From Bradyrhizobium sp. AUGA SZCCT0158 (GTDB lineage Bacteria; Pseudomonadota; Alphaproteobacteria; Rhizobiales; Xanthobacteraceae): DNA of 64,000 nucleotides. Below are positions 32,553 to 40,368 of this stretch, piece after piece (positions within the stretch are counted from its first letter, which is position 1; every line of letters starts with the position of its first letter). The translations under genes and the position numbers were made by a program. The stretch covers positions 1-64,000 of the forward strand of contig NZ_JAFCME010000020.1 in the NCBI RefSeq assembly GCF_018130065.1. Reading direction: 5' to 3'. The notes beneath the pieces were generated by a model. The model did no database searches. It saw only the letters and a program-made list of their open reading frames with translations, and was not told where the DNA came from.

Positions 32553-34844
32553 ATGGCGTTCTGGCGCCGCATATCCCGGCAAATGCAGGCTGCGACCGAT
32601 TCGGTCGCGGTGGCGCCGGCCTTGCCCGCGGTGGAGCGGCCCAAATCCCCCCGCTCGCGCATGATGCGGCAATACGATCTGGTCGAGCGCGTCCGCTCGT
32701 ACAATCCGGACACCGACGAAGACCTGCTCAATCGCGCCTATGTCTACGCCATGAAGGCGCACGGCACCCAGACCCGCGCATCGGGCGATCCTTATTTCTC
32801 GCATCCGCTCGAGGTCGCGGCGATCCTCACCGGCCTCAAGCTCGATGATGCCACCATCGTCGCGGCGCTGCTGCACGACACCATCGAGGACACCGAGGCG
32901 ACGCGCGCCGAGATCGACAACGTGTTCGGCCACGAGATCGGCGCGCTGGTGGAGGGCCTCACCAAACTGAAGCGGCTGGAGCTGGTTTCGCGCGAGGCCA
33001 AGCAGGCCGAGAACCTGCGCAAGCTGCTGCTGGCGATCGCCGACGACGTCCGCGTGCTGCTGATCAAGCTCGCCGACCGCCTGCACAACATGCGGACCCT
33101 GGAATTCGTGCCGCACGCCTCGCGCCGCAGGATCGCCGAGGAGACGCTCGACATCTATGCGCCGCTCGCCGGCCGCATGGGCATGCAGGAGATGCGCGAA
33201 GAGCTCGAGGACCTGTCGTTCCACACGCTCGATCCCGAAGCCTATGCGGTGGTGATGCAGCGGCTCGACGCACTGGCCGAGCGTAACCGCAATCTGATCG
33301 GCGAAATCGAAAGCCAGCTGTCGAAGAATTTGCAGAAGAACGGCATCACCGCGCGGGTCTATGGCCGCCGCAAGCAGCCGTTTTCGATCTGGACCAAGAT
33401 GGAGCGCAAGTCCGTCGGCTTCGAACAATTGTCCGACATCTACGGTTTCCGCGTCGTGATGGCCGACGTCGAATCCTGCTATCGCGCGCTCGGCGTCGTC
33501 CACACCACCTGGCCGGTGGTGCCGGGGCGCTTCAAGGACTACATCTCGACGCCGAAACAGAACGACTATCGTTCGCTCCACACCACCGTGATCGGTCCCG
33601 GCCAGCAGCGCGTCGAACTGCAGATCCGCACCGAGGAGATGAACCAGATCGCCGAATTCGGCATCGCGGCGCATGCGTTCTACAAGGAGGGGGAGGGCTC
33701 GCCGACCGAGCGGCTCAAGCACGAGTCCAACGCCTTTGCCTGGCTACGCCACACCGTCGGCATTCTGTCCGAAAGCGCCAATCCCGAAGAGTTCCTGGAA
33801 CACACCAAGCTCGAACTGTTCCACGACCAGGTGTTCTGTTTCACCCCGAAGGGCAAGCTGATCGCGCTGCCGCGCCAGGCCAACGTGATCGACTTCGCCT
33901 ATGCCGTGCATACCGACGTCGGCAACAGCGCGGTCGGCTGCAAGATCAACGGCAAATTCGCGCCATTGTCGTCGGAATTGCAGAACGGCGACGAGGTCGA
34001 GGTGTTGACCTCGAAGGCACAGGCGGCGCCGCCATCGGCCTGGGAGTCGCTTGCGGTCACCGGCAAGGCGCGGGCGGCGATCCGCCGCGCCACCCGGACC
34101 GCCGTGCGCGATCAATATGCCGGACTTGGCCGCCGTATCGTCGACCGCCTGTTTGCCCGCGCCAAGATCGAATACGCCGATGACAAGCTGAAGGGCGCGC
34201 TGCCCCGGCTGGCGCGCGCCTCGATCGAAGACGTGATGGCCTCCGTCGGGCGCGGCGAACTGAAGGCGTCCGACGTCGCGCGGGCGATGTATCCGGACTA
34301 CAAGGAAGAGCGGATGGTGCGTTACGGGGCCAAGCGAAGCCTCGCGGACAAGCTGAAGCTGAAATCGCCGCCACATCCGGCACGCAGCGCGTCGGTGATC
34401 CCGGTGCGCGGCCTCAATTCCGACCTGCCGGTCAAGTTCGCCCCGAACGGCGGCGCGGTGCCGGGCGACCGCATTGTCGGCATCGTTTCACCGGGTGAGG
34501 GGATCACGATCTATCCGATCCAGTCGCCGGCGCTGAAGGATTTCGAGGAAGAGCCGGAGCGCTGGCTCGACGTGCGCTGGGACGTCGACGAGACCATGCC
34601 GCAACGTTTTCCGGCGCGGATTCTCGTGCACAACGTCAACGAGCCCGGCAGCCTTGCCCAGGTCGCCACCGTGATCGCCGAGCATGACGGCAATATCGAC
34701 AATATCAGCATGTCGCGCCGCTCCCCCGATTTCACCGAGCTGACCATCGATCTCGAGGTCTATGACCTGAAGCATCTCAGCGCTATTATCGCCCAGTTGC
34801 GCGCCAAGGCCGTCGTCGCACGGGTCGAGCGTGTTAATGGGTAA
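32553..34844 (+). CDS. relA: Bifunctional (p)ppGpp synthetase/hydrolase
   Basis: The Rsh protein makes and degrades the alarmone (p)ppGpp. The 763 residues run: HD hydrolase domain (about 45-200) with YFSHPLEVAAILTGL and AALLHDTIEDTEATR; synthetase domain (about 245-360) with VYGRRKQPFSIWTKM, DIYGFRVVMADVESCYRALG and NDYRSLHTTVIGP; TGS domain (about 410-470, VFCFTPKGKLIALPRQANVI); helical part; and C-terminal ACT domain (RILVHNVNEPGSLAQVATVI). Catalytic residues of both activities are intact, as expected for the single Rsh of alphaproteobacteria. Confidence 0.95.
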   Translation: MAFWRRISRQMQAATDSVAVAPALPAVERPKSPRSRMMRQYDLVERVRSYNPDTDEDLLNRAYVYAMKAHGTQTRASGDPYFSHPLEVAAILTGLKLDDATIVAALLHDTIEDTEATRAEIDNVFGHEIGALVEGLTKLKRLELVSREAKQAENLRKLLLAIADDVRVLLIKLADRLHNMRTLEFVPHASRRRIAEETLDIYAPLAGRMGMQEMREELEDLSFHTLDPEAYAVVMQRLDALAERNRNLIGEIESQLSKNLQKNGITARVYGRRKQPFSIWTKMERKSVGFEQLSDIYGFRVVMADVESCYRALGVVHTTWPVVPGRFKDYISTPKQNDYRSLHTTVIGPGQQRVELQIRTEEMNQIAEFGIAAHAFYKEGEGSPTERLKHESNAFAWLRHTVGILSESANPEEFLEHTKLELFHDQVFCFTPKGKLIALPRQANVIDFAYAVHTDVGNSAVGCKINGKFAPLSSELQNGDEVEVLTSKAQAAPPSAWESLAVTGKARAAIRRATRTAVRDQYAGLGRRIVDRLFARAKIEYADDKLKGALPRLARASIEDVMASVGRGELKASDVARAMYPDYKEERMVRYGAKRSLADKLKLKSPPHPARSASVIPVRGLNSDLPVKFAPNGGAVPGDRIVGIVSPGEGITIYPIQSPALKDFEEEPERWLDVRWDVDETMPQRFPARILVHNVNEPGSLAQVATVIAEHDGNIDNISMSRRSPDFTELTIDLEVYDLKHLSAIIAQLRAKAVVARVERVNG

Positions 34845-34874
34845 CGTCACCCGCCAGGATTCCAAGAGAGTGAA

Positions 34875-35642
34875 ATGCCGAAAGCTCTTCCGCTGCGCCT
34901 CGGGGTCAATGTCGATCACGTCGCTACCTTGCGCAATGCACGGGGCGGCGCGCGGCCGGATCCGGTGCGCGCCGCGCTGACCGCGATCGAGGCGGGCGCC
35001 GACGGCATCACCGCGCATCTGCGCGAAGACCGCCGCCATATCCGCGACACCGACATGACGCGCCTCAAGGCCGAAATCTCAAAACCGCTGAATTTCGAGA
35101 TGGCGGCGACCGAGGACATGCTGCGGATTTCACTGGCGACCAGGCCGCACGCGGTCTGCCTGGTTCCCGAGCGCCGCGAAGAGCTCACCACCGAAGGCGG
35201 GCTTGACGTGGTCGGCCAGCACAATGCGCTGGCGCCGTTCATCGCGCGCCTGAACGATGCCGGCATCCGGGTGTCGCTGTTCATCGCCGCCGATCCGGCT
35301 CAGATCGAGATGGCCGCGCGCCTCCGGGCGCCGGTGATCGAAATCCATACCGGCGGCTGGTGCGACGCCGTGGTGGATGGCCATGCCGCCAAGGCCGAGG
35401 CGGAATGGCAGCGCATCGTCGCGGGCGCGCGGCTGGCGCGCGCCGCGGGGCTTGAGGTTCATGCCGGCCACGGCCTCGACTATGACACGGCCGAGACCAT
35501 CGCCGCGCTGCCCGAGATCGCCGAACTGAACATCGGCTACTTCATGATGGGGGAGGCGCTGTTCGTCGGCCTCGGCGAAACCGTCCGCAGCATGCGCGCG
35601 GCGATGGACCGCGGGCGGCAGCGCAGCGTGGCTTCGACATGA
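34875..35642 (+). CDS. pdxJ: Pyridoxine 5'-phosphate synthase
   Basis: PdxJ joins 1-deoxyxylulose 5-phosphate and 3-amino-2-oxopropyl phosphate to form pyridoxine 5'-phosphate. The 255-residue barrel has LRLGVNVDHVATLRNARGGA, GADGITAHLREDRRHIRDTD, HAVCLVPERREELTTEGGLD, EVHAGHGLDYDTAETIAALP and ELNIGYFMMGEALFVGLGET. It overlaps acpS by 4 bases (ATGA). Confidence 0.97.
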   Translation: MPKALPLRLGVNVDHVATLRNARGGARPDPVRAALTAIEAGADGITAHLREDRRHIRDTDMTRLKAEISKPLNFEMAATEDMLRISLATRPHAVCLVPERREELTTEGGLDVVGQHNALAPFIARLNDAGIRVSLFIAADPAQIEMAARLRAPVIEIHTGGWCDAVVDGHAAKAEAEWQRIVAGARLARAAGLEVHAGHGLDYDTAETIAALPEIAELNIGYFMMGEALFVGLGETVRSMRAAMDRGRQRSVAST

Positions 35643-36058
35643 TCATCGGCATCGGCTCCGACCTGATCGATATCACGCGGGTTGCCAAGGTGATCGAACG
35701 CCATGGCGAGCGCTTCCTCGAGCGCATCTTCACCGATGCCGAGCGCGCCAAGGCCGCGCGCCGCGCCAACAACGAGAAGATGGTGATCGCGACCTATGCC
35801 AAGAGATTCGCGGCCAAGGAGGCCTGTTCCAAGGCCCTCGGCACCGGCATCCGTCAGGGCGTCTGGTGGCGGGATATGGGGGTGGTGAACCTGCCGGGCG
35901 GCCGTCCCACCATGAAGCTGACCGGCGGGGCGCTGGCCCGGCTCGAGAAACTGACGCCGGAAGGGTTCGAGGCCCGGATCGACCTTTCCATCACCGACGA
36001 CTGGCCGCTGGCGCAGGCCTTCGTCATAATTTCGGCGGTCGTTCCGGGCAAATCATAG
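35639..36058 (+). CDS. acpS: Holo-[acyl-carrier-protein] synthase
   Basis: AcpS transfers the 4'-phosphopantetheine arm from CoA to apo-ACP for fatty-acid synthesis. The 139-residue product has MIIGIGSDLIDITRVAKVIE with the metal-binding Asp, RFLERIFTDAERAKAARRAN, AKRFAAKEACSKALGTGIRQ (the second metal ligand Glu is in KEA) and SITDDWPLAQAFVIISA. Translation is coupled to pdxJ. Confidence 0.96.
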   Translation: MIIGIGSDLIDITRVAKVIERHGERFLERIFTDAERAKAARRANNEKMVIATYAKRFAAKEACSKALGTGIRQGVWWRDMGVVNLPGGRPTMKLTGGALARLEKLTPEGFEARIDLSITDDWPLAQAFVIISAVVPGKS

Positions 36059-36375
36059 GGCAGGCGGCTGTTCGCGCCGGGGGACCGACGTAAAACTAAA
36101 AAACATTGATTTATCAATGTATTACGAAGTTTTACCGAGGCGCTTGATTGCACGGCCGCGAACAACCGTCTAAAACGCCGCAGCGACACTACCGAGCCAG
36201 GGCGAATTCGGGTTTTGCGCCGGAATTTGCCTTCAACATCAGTATCGAAGACCATTTTCTTGACGCGAACGGAACTGTTCGATTCGCGTGAGGAAAACGT
36301 TCTGCCACCGTGCAGGCCAAGCCTCTGTTTAGTACTTGCCTTGCTTGAAGCAGCCTTGCGGGAATTGGGAAAGCG
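36059..36375. other. Intergenic region before lepB
   Basis: No gene was found in these 317 bases. An A/T-rich segment (AAAACATTGATTTATCAATGTATTACG) with the short inverted repeat TTGAT/ATCAA lies at about 36100-36127, and GGAATTGGGAAAGCG precedes the lepB ATG. It is probably the promoter of the lepB-rnc-era operon. Confidence 0.45.
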
Positions 36376-37134
36376 ATGAGCGTGACATCCGGGACAAAAA
36401 CTGAAAGCGGCTTGGGCGAAACCATCCGTGTCGTCATCCACGCCCTCCTGATCGCGCTCGTGATCCGAACCTTCCTGTTCCAGCCGTTCAACATTCCCTC
36501 GGGATCGATGAAGGCGACGCTGCTGGTCGGCGACTATTTGTTCGTCTCGAAATATTCGTACGGCTATAGCCACTACTCGATCCCGCTGTCGCCGCCATTG
36601 TTCTCGGGCCGCATTTTCGGCTCGGAGCCGTCGCGCGGCGATATCGTCGTGTTCCGCCTGCCGAAGGACGATTCCACCGATTACATCAAGCGCGTGATCG
36701 GCCTGCCGGGCGACCGCATCCAGATGCGCGAAGGACTGCTCTACATCAACGACGCCCCGATCAAGCGCGAGCGCCTGAGCGATTTCATCGGTGAGGACCC
36801 GTGCGGCTCCGACGCCACCGCGCGCGTCAAGCGCTGGAAGGAAACCCTGCCGAACGGCGTCTCCTATGAGTCGCTCGATTGCGTCGACAACGGCTTCTAC
36901 GACAACACCACCATCTATACCGTGCCGGCCGGCCATTTCTTCATGATGGGCGACAACCGGGACAATTCGACCGACAGCCGCGTGCTGTCGGCGGTAGGCT
37001 ATGTGCCGTTCGAAAACATCGTCGGCCGGGCGCAAATGATCTTCTTCTCCATTGCCGAGGGCGAACATGCTTGGATGTTCTGGCGCTGGCCGACCGCGGT
37101 GCGCTGGAATCGCATTTTTTCAATCGTGCGATGA
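36376..37134 (+). CDS. lepB: Signal peptidase I
   Basis: LepB removes signal peptides from exported proteins at the periplasmic face of the inner membrane. The 252-residue protein has one N-terminal membrane helix (VIHALLIALVIRTFLFQPFN), the catalytic Ser in NIPSGSMKATLLVGDYLFVS, the catalytic Lys in DYIKRVIGLPGDRI, and box E HFFMMGDNRDNSTDSR. The stop overlaps the rnc start in ATGA, making an operon with rnc and era. Confidence 0.97.
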   Translation: MSVTSGTKTESGLGETIRVVIHALLIALVIRTFLFQPFNIPSGSMKATLLVGDYLFVSKYSYGYSHYSIPLSPPLFSGRIFGSEPSRGDIVVFRLPKDDSTDYIKRVIGLPGDRIQMREGLLYINDAPIKRERLSDFIGEDPCGSDATARVKRWKETLPNGVSYESLDCVDNGFYDNTTIYTVPAGHFFMMGDNRDNSTDSRVLSAVGYVPFENIVGRAQMIFFSIAEGEHAWMFWRWPTAVRWNRIFSIVR

Positions 37135-37958
37135 ACGACGAAACGCCCGTCATCAGGGATACCCCGACACCGGGCGAGAGCCCGCAGCCTGATGCCGGTG
37201 GCGAACCTGCGGCCAAGAAGAAGCGCGGCAGAGGCTCGGCCAAGGAATCGGCGAAGGCCGCGGCTGCCGCGCTCGAAGCGCGTATCGGCCACAAGTTCGG
37301 CGATCCCAACCTCCTGACATCAGCGTTCACGCATGTGTCCGCGCTAAAACCCGCGCGCAATCGCACCGAAAGCTATCAGCGCCTCGAATTTCTCGGCGAT
37401 CATGTGCTGGGACTGATTGTCTCCGACATGCTGTATCGCGCCTTTCCGAACGCCGACGAGGGCGAGCTGTCAAAACGCCTCGCCGATCTCGTGCGCAAGG
37501 AAAGCTGCGCCGACGTCGCCAAATCGCTCGGGCTGGTCGACGACATCAAGCTCGGCCAGGTCGGCGCCAGCGCCAGCGCCCGTTTGCGCAAATCCGTGCT
37601 CGGCGACATCTGCGAAGCCGTGATCGGGGCGATCTTTCTCGACGGCGGCTACGGTGCCGCCGCCCAATTCGTCGAACGCAACTGGACCGAGCGGATGCGC
37701 AAGCCGCGCCGGCCGCTGCGCGATCCCAAGACGGTATTGCAGGAATGGGCGCAGAGCAAAGGAATGCCGACGCCGGTCTATCGCGAGGTCGAGCGCACCG
37801 GGCCGCATCACGATCCGCAGTTCCGCGTGTCCGTGGAACTGCCGGGACTGGCGCTGGCCGAAGGCGTCGGCGGCAGCAAGCGCGCGGCCGAGAAGGTTGC
37901 GGCCTCGGTGATGATCGAGCGCGAGGGCGTCGGCGGCGGTGGTGGCAATGACAGCTGA
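37131..37958 (+). CDS. rnc: Ribonuclease III
   Basis: RNase III cuts double-stranded RNA, including the 30S rRNA precursor. I start at ATG 37131, within the lepB stop. The 275-residue product opens with a 47-residue Lys/Ala-rich extension (PAAKKKRGRGSAKESAKAAA), then the RNase III domain with the signature YQRLEFLGDHVLGLIVSDML, and the second acidic cluster in SVLGDICEAVIGAIFLDGGY. The C-terminal dsRNA-binding domain has DPKTVLQEWAQSKGMPTPVY and GGSKRAAEKVAASVMI. The signature has His where Arg is more common (GDRVL), which should not matter. Confidence 0.96.
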   Translation: MNDETPVIRDTPTPGESPQPDAGGEPAAKKKRGRGSAKESAKAAAAALEARIGHKFGDPNLLTSAFTHVSALKPARNRTESYQRLEFLGDHVLGLIVSDMLYRAFPNADEGELSKRLADLVRKESCADVAKSLGLVDDIKLGQVGASASARLRKSVLGDICEAVIGAIFLDGGYGAAAQFVERNWTERMRKPRRPLRDPKTVLQEWAQSKGMPTPVYREVERTGPHHDPQFRVSVELPGLALAEGVGGSKRAAEKVAASVMIEREGVGGGGGNDS

Positions 37959-38862
37959 ATCTCCTGCCCAGACCGCTTGCGGCTTCGTCGCGCTGATCGG
38001 CGCGCCCAATGTCGGCAAGTCGACCCTGGTCAACGCGTTGGTCGGCTCCAAGGTCACGATCGTGTCCCGCAAGGTGCAGACCACGCGGGCGCTGATCCGC
38101 GGTATCGTGATCGAGAACAACGCGCAGATTATCCTGGTCGATACGCCCGGCATCTTCGCGCCGAAACGGCGGCTCGACCGCGCCATGGTATCGACCGCCT
38201 GGAGCGGGGCGCATGACGCCGATCTGGTCTGCGTGTTGCTCGATGCCAAAGCCGGCATCGACGAGGAGGCGGACGCGATCCTGAGCAGGCTTGCGAGCGT
38301 GCAGCATCCGAAAATCCTGGTGCTCAACAAGATCGATTTGATCCCGCGCGAGAAATTGCTGGCGCTGGCGCAGGCCGCCAATGACCGCATGAAATTCGAA
38401 CACACCTTCATGATCTCGGCGCTGTCGGGCGACGGCGTCGACGATCTGCGCGCCGAACTCGCCAGAATGGTGCCGGCTGGCCCGTTTCACTATCCCGAAG
38501 ACCAGATGTCGGATGCGCCGATGCGGCATCTGGCGGCCGAGATCACGCGGGAGAAGATCTACCGCCAGCTGCACCAGGAGCTGCCGTATCAGTCCACCGT
38601 CGAGACCGACAGCTGGACCGAACGCAAGGACAAATCGGTCCGCATCGAGCAGACCATCTTTGTCGAGCGGGAGAGCCAGCGCAAGATCGTCCTCGGCAAG
38701 GGCGGCGCCACCATCAAGTCGATCGGCGCGGATTCGCGGAAAGAGATCGCCGAGATACTGGGCCAGCCCGTGCATCTGTTCCTGTTCGTCAAGGTGCGCG
38801 AGAACTGGGGCGACGACCCGGAGCGCTACCGCGAAATGGGAATTGATTTCCCCAAAGAATAA
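37948..38862 (+). CDS. era: GTPase Era
   Basis: Era binds the 3' end of 16S rRNA and assists 30S maturation. I choose ATG 37948, 11 bases within rnc; a GTG at 37939 is an alternative. The 304-residue protein shows G1 GAPNVGKSTLVNALVG, switch region QTTRALIRGIV, G3 VDTPGIFAPKRRLDR, G4 LVLNKIDLI, G5 MISALSGDG, and the KH domain with IFVERESQRKIVLGKGGATI. It is translationally coupled to rnc. Confidence 0.96.
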   Translation: MTAESPAQTACGFVALIGAPNVGKSTLVNALVGSKVTIVSRKVQTTRALIRGIVIENNAQIILVDTPGIFAPKRRLDRAMVSTAWSGAHDADLVCVLLDAKAGIDEEADAILSRLASVQHPKILVLNKIDLIPREKLLALAQAANDRMKFEHTFMISALSGDGVDDLRAELARMVPAGPFHYPEDQMSDAPMRHLAAEITREKIYRQLHQELPYQSTVETDSWTERKDKSVRIEQTIFVERESQRKIVLGKGGATIKSIGADSRKEIAEILGQPVHLFLFVKVRENWGDDPERYREMGIDFPKE

Positions 38863-38894
38863 TCAAGAAACATCAGCGATGATCGGCGTCTTCG

Positions 38895-39275
38895 ATGACC
38901 CTGCCCAGGAACGTAGTTTGGTTTGAAGTGCTGCTGTATATGTCGCTGACGCTGGATGCGGTGTCGGTCGCTTTCCAGGACCGCACGCCGAAAGGCGACA
39001 TGACCGAACAGATGATCATGGTCGCGACCCTGATGGCGGCCGGCCTGATCCTGCTGCTGGTCAATTTCGTCCGGCTCGCGGCGCGGGAGCGCAAGAACTG
39101 GCCGCGCTGGGTGCTGGCCGCGGCGCTGGTGCTGTCGGTGATCTCGCTGGCGCAGGTGATCGGTGCGAACGGCCTGCAACTCGACAGCGCCATCGAGGTG
39201 GTGTCCTGCGCGCTGACGACGGCGGGGTTGTATTTTTCCTTCACCGGCGATGCCGTCGGCTGGTTCAACGCGTAA
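38895..39275 (+). CDS. Small integral membrane protein
   Basis: The 126-residue protein has four hydrophobic segments: VVWFEVLLYMSLTLDAVSVA, MIMVATLMAAGLILLLVNFV, VLAAALVLSVISLAQVI and AIEVVSCALTTAGLYFSF. A positively charged loop (RLAARERKNWPRW) lies between the second and third. No known family is recognised. It lies between era and recO and is followed by a nested palindromic repeat. Confidence 0.65.
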   Translation: MTLPRNVVWFEVLLYMSLTLDAVSVAFQDRTPKGDMTEQMIMVATLMAAGLILLLVNFVRLAARERKNWPRWVLAAALVLSVISLAQVIGANGLQLDSAIEVVSCALTTAGLYFSFTGDAVGWFNA

Positions 39276-39286
39276 CCGCGACACTG

Positions 39287-39384
39287 CGTAGGGTGGGCAA
39301 AGGCGCACTTGCGCCGTGCCCACCAATCTCGCGCGCACGGCTTTGTTGATCGTGGTGGGCACGCTACGCTTTGCCCACCCTACG
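39287..39384. repeat. Nested palindromic repeat (CGTAGGGTGGGCAAAG type)
   Basis: CGTAGGGTGGGCAAAG at the left pairs with CTTTGCCCACCCTACG at the right, and inside it GTGCCCACCA pairs with TGGTGGGCAC. The element is about 98 bases and fills the spacer between the small membrane protein gene and recO, ending 16 bases before the recO start. I recall similar elements scattered in Bradyrhizobium intergenic regions. Confidence 0.8.
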
Positions 39385-39400
39385 TGATAAACTCCCACCC

Positions 39401-40153
39401 ATGGAATGGACCGACGAAGGCATCGTGCTGGGGGTGCGGCGGCATGGCGAATCTTCCGCCATTGTCGAGCTCTTGACGCGCAGCCATGGCCGGCACCTTG
39501 GCCTGGTGCGCGGCGGCGCGGGGAAAAGGATGCGGCCGTTGCTGCAGCCCGGCAACAGCGTCACCACGGTGTGGCGGGCGCGGCTCGACGAGCATCTCGG
39601 ATATTACGCCATCGAGGGCACGCGGCTGCGCGCGGCGACCTTGCTGGCGTCGGCGCACGCCACCTATGGCGTCACCCATCTGGCCTCGCTGGTGCGGCTG
39701 TTGCCGGAGCGCGACCCGCACGAGGACATCTACGAGATGTTCGAGCGCACGCTGGACGATTTCGACGATGTCGGCGGCGCCGCGGCGCATCTGATCCGGT
39801 TTGAGCTGGCGATGCTGGCCGAACTCGGCTTCGGCCTCGACCTGGAAAACTGCGCCGCGACCGGCGAGACCACGGAATTGATCTACGTGTCGCCGAAATC
39901 CGGCGGCGCGGTGTCACGGCGCGCCGGCGAGCCCTACCGCGACCGGCTGCTGCCGCTGCCGGCTTTCTTGCGAGAGGGCGAGGGCGGGACGAATGGCTGG
40001 TCGGACCAGGACCTGCAGGACGGCTTTCGGCTCACCGGCATGTTCCTGCTCCGCCACGTGCTGGAGCCGCGCGGGCAGGGCCATTCCGACGCCCGCGATG
40101 GATTCATCAACGCGGTGACCAAATACCGGGCGCGAATCAGTTCCACGGTCTGA
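39401..40153 (+). CDS. recO: DNA repair protein RecO
   Basis: RecO loads RecA on single-stranded DNA with RecR in gap repair. I start at ATG 39401 (MEWTDEGIVLGVRRHGESSA), since the longer frame would include the palindromic repeat. The 250-residue protein has the N-terminal OB fold (LTRSHGRHLGLVRGGAGKRM), a helical C-domain (FELAMLAELGFGLDLENCAA), and TGMFLLRHVLEPRG near the end. The zinc-binding Cys set of other RecO proteins is reduced to one Cys in that region, as often in alphaproteobacteria. Confidence 0.93.
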   Translation: MEWTDEGIVLGVRRHGESSAIVELLTRSHGRHLGLVRGGAGKRMRPLLQPGNSVTTVWRARLDEHLGYYAIEGTRLRAATLLASAHATYGVTHLASLVRLLPERDPHEDIYEMFERTLDDFDDVGGAAAHLIRFELAMLAELGFGLDLENCAATGETTELIYVSPKSGGAVSRRAGEPYRDRLLPLPAFLREGEGGTNGWSDQDLQDGFRLTGMFLLRHVLEPRGQGHSDARDGFINAVTKYRARISSTV

Positions 40154-40163
40154 AGGCAGGGCC

Positions 40164-40305
40164 CGTCGTCCCGGCCTTGAGCCGGGACCCATACGCCGCG
40201 GCTTATCGATAAGAGCCGTGGCTCCAGTCGATTTCCTTCAAAAACACCTGTGGTTATGGGTCCCCCGATGCGCAATTGCGCATCTGAGCCTTCGCCGGGA
40301 CGACG
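40164..40305. repeat. Palindromic intergenic repeat with CGTCGTCCCGGC ends
   Basis: CGTCGTCCCGGC at the left end matches GCCGGGACGACG at the right end as an inverted repeat. Inside is GATGCGCAATTGCGCATC, a perfect palindrome, and also GCCGCGGCTTATCGATAAGAGCC. It lies between recO and parC. It is the same family as the elements at 42635, 54355 and (diverged) 54990. Confidence 0.8.
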
Positions 40306-40368
40306 CCAAGATGGTGTAGCCCCGATTCGCGGCTTGCCCGAGTCAGCCCAAAAGTTTAACCCGTCCCC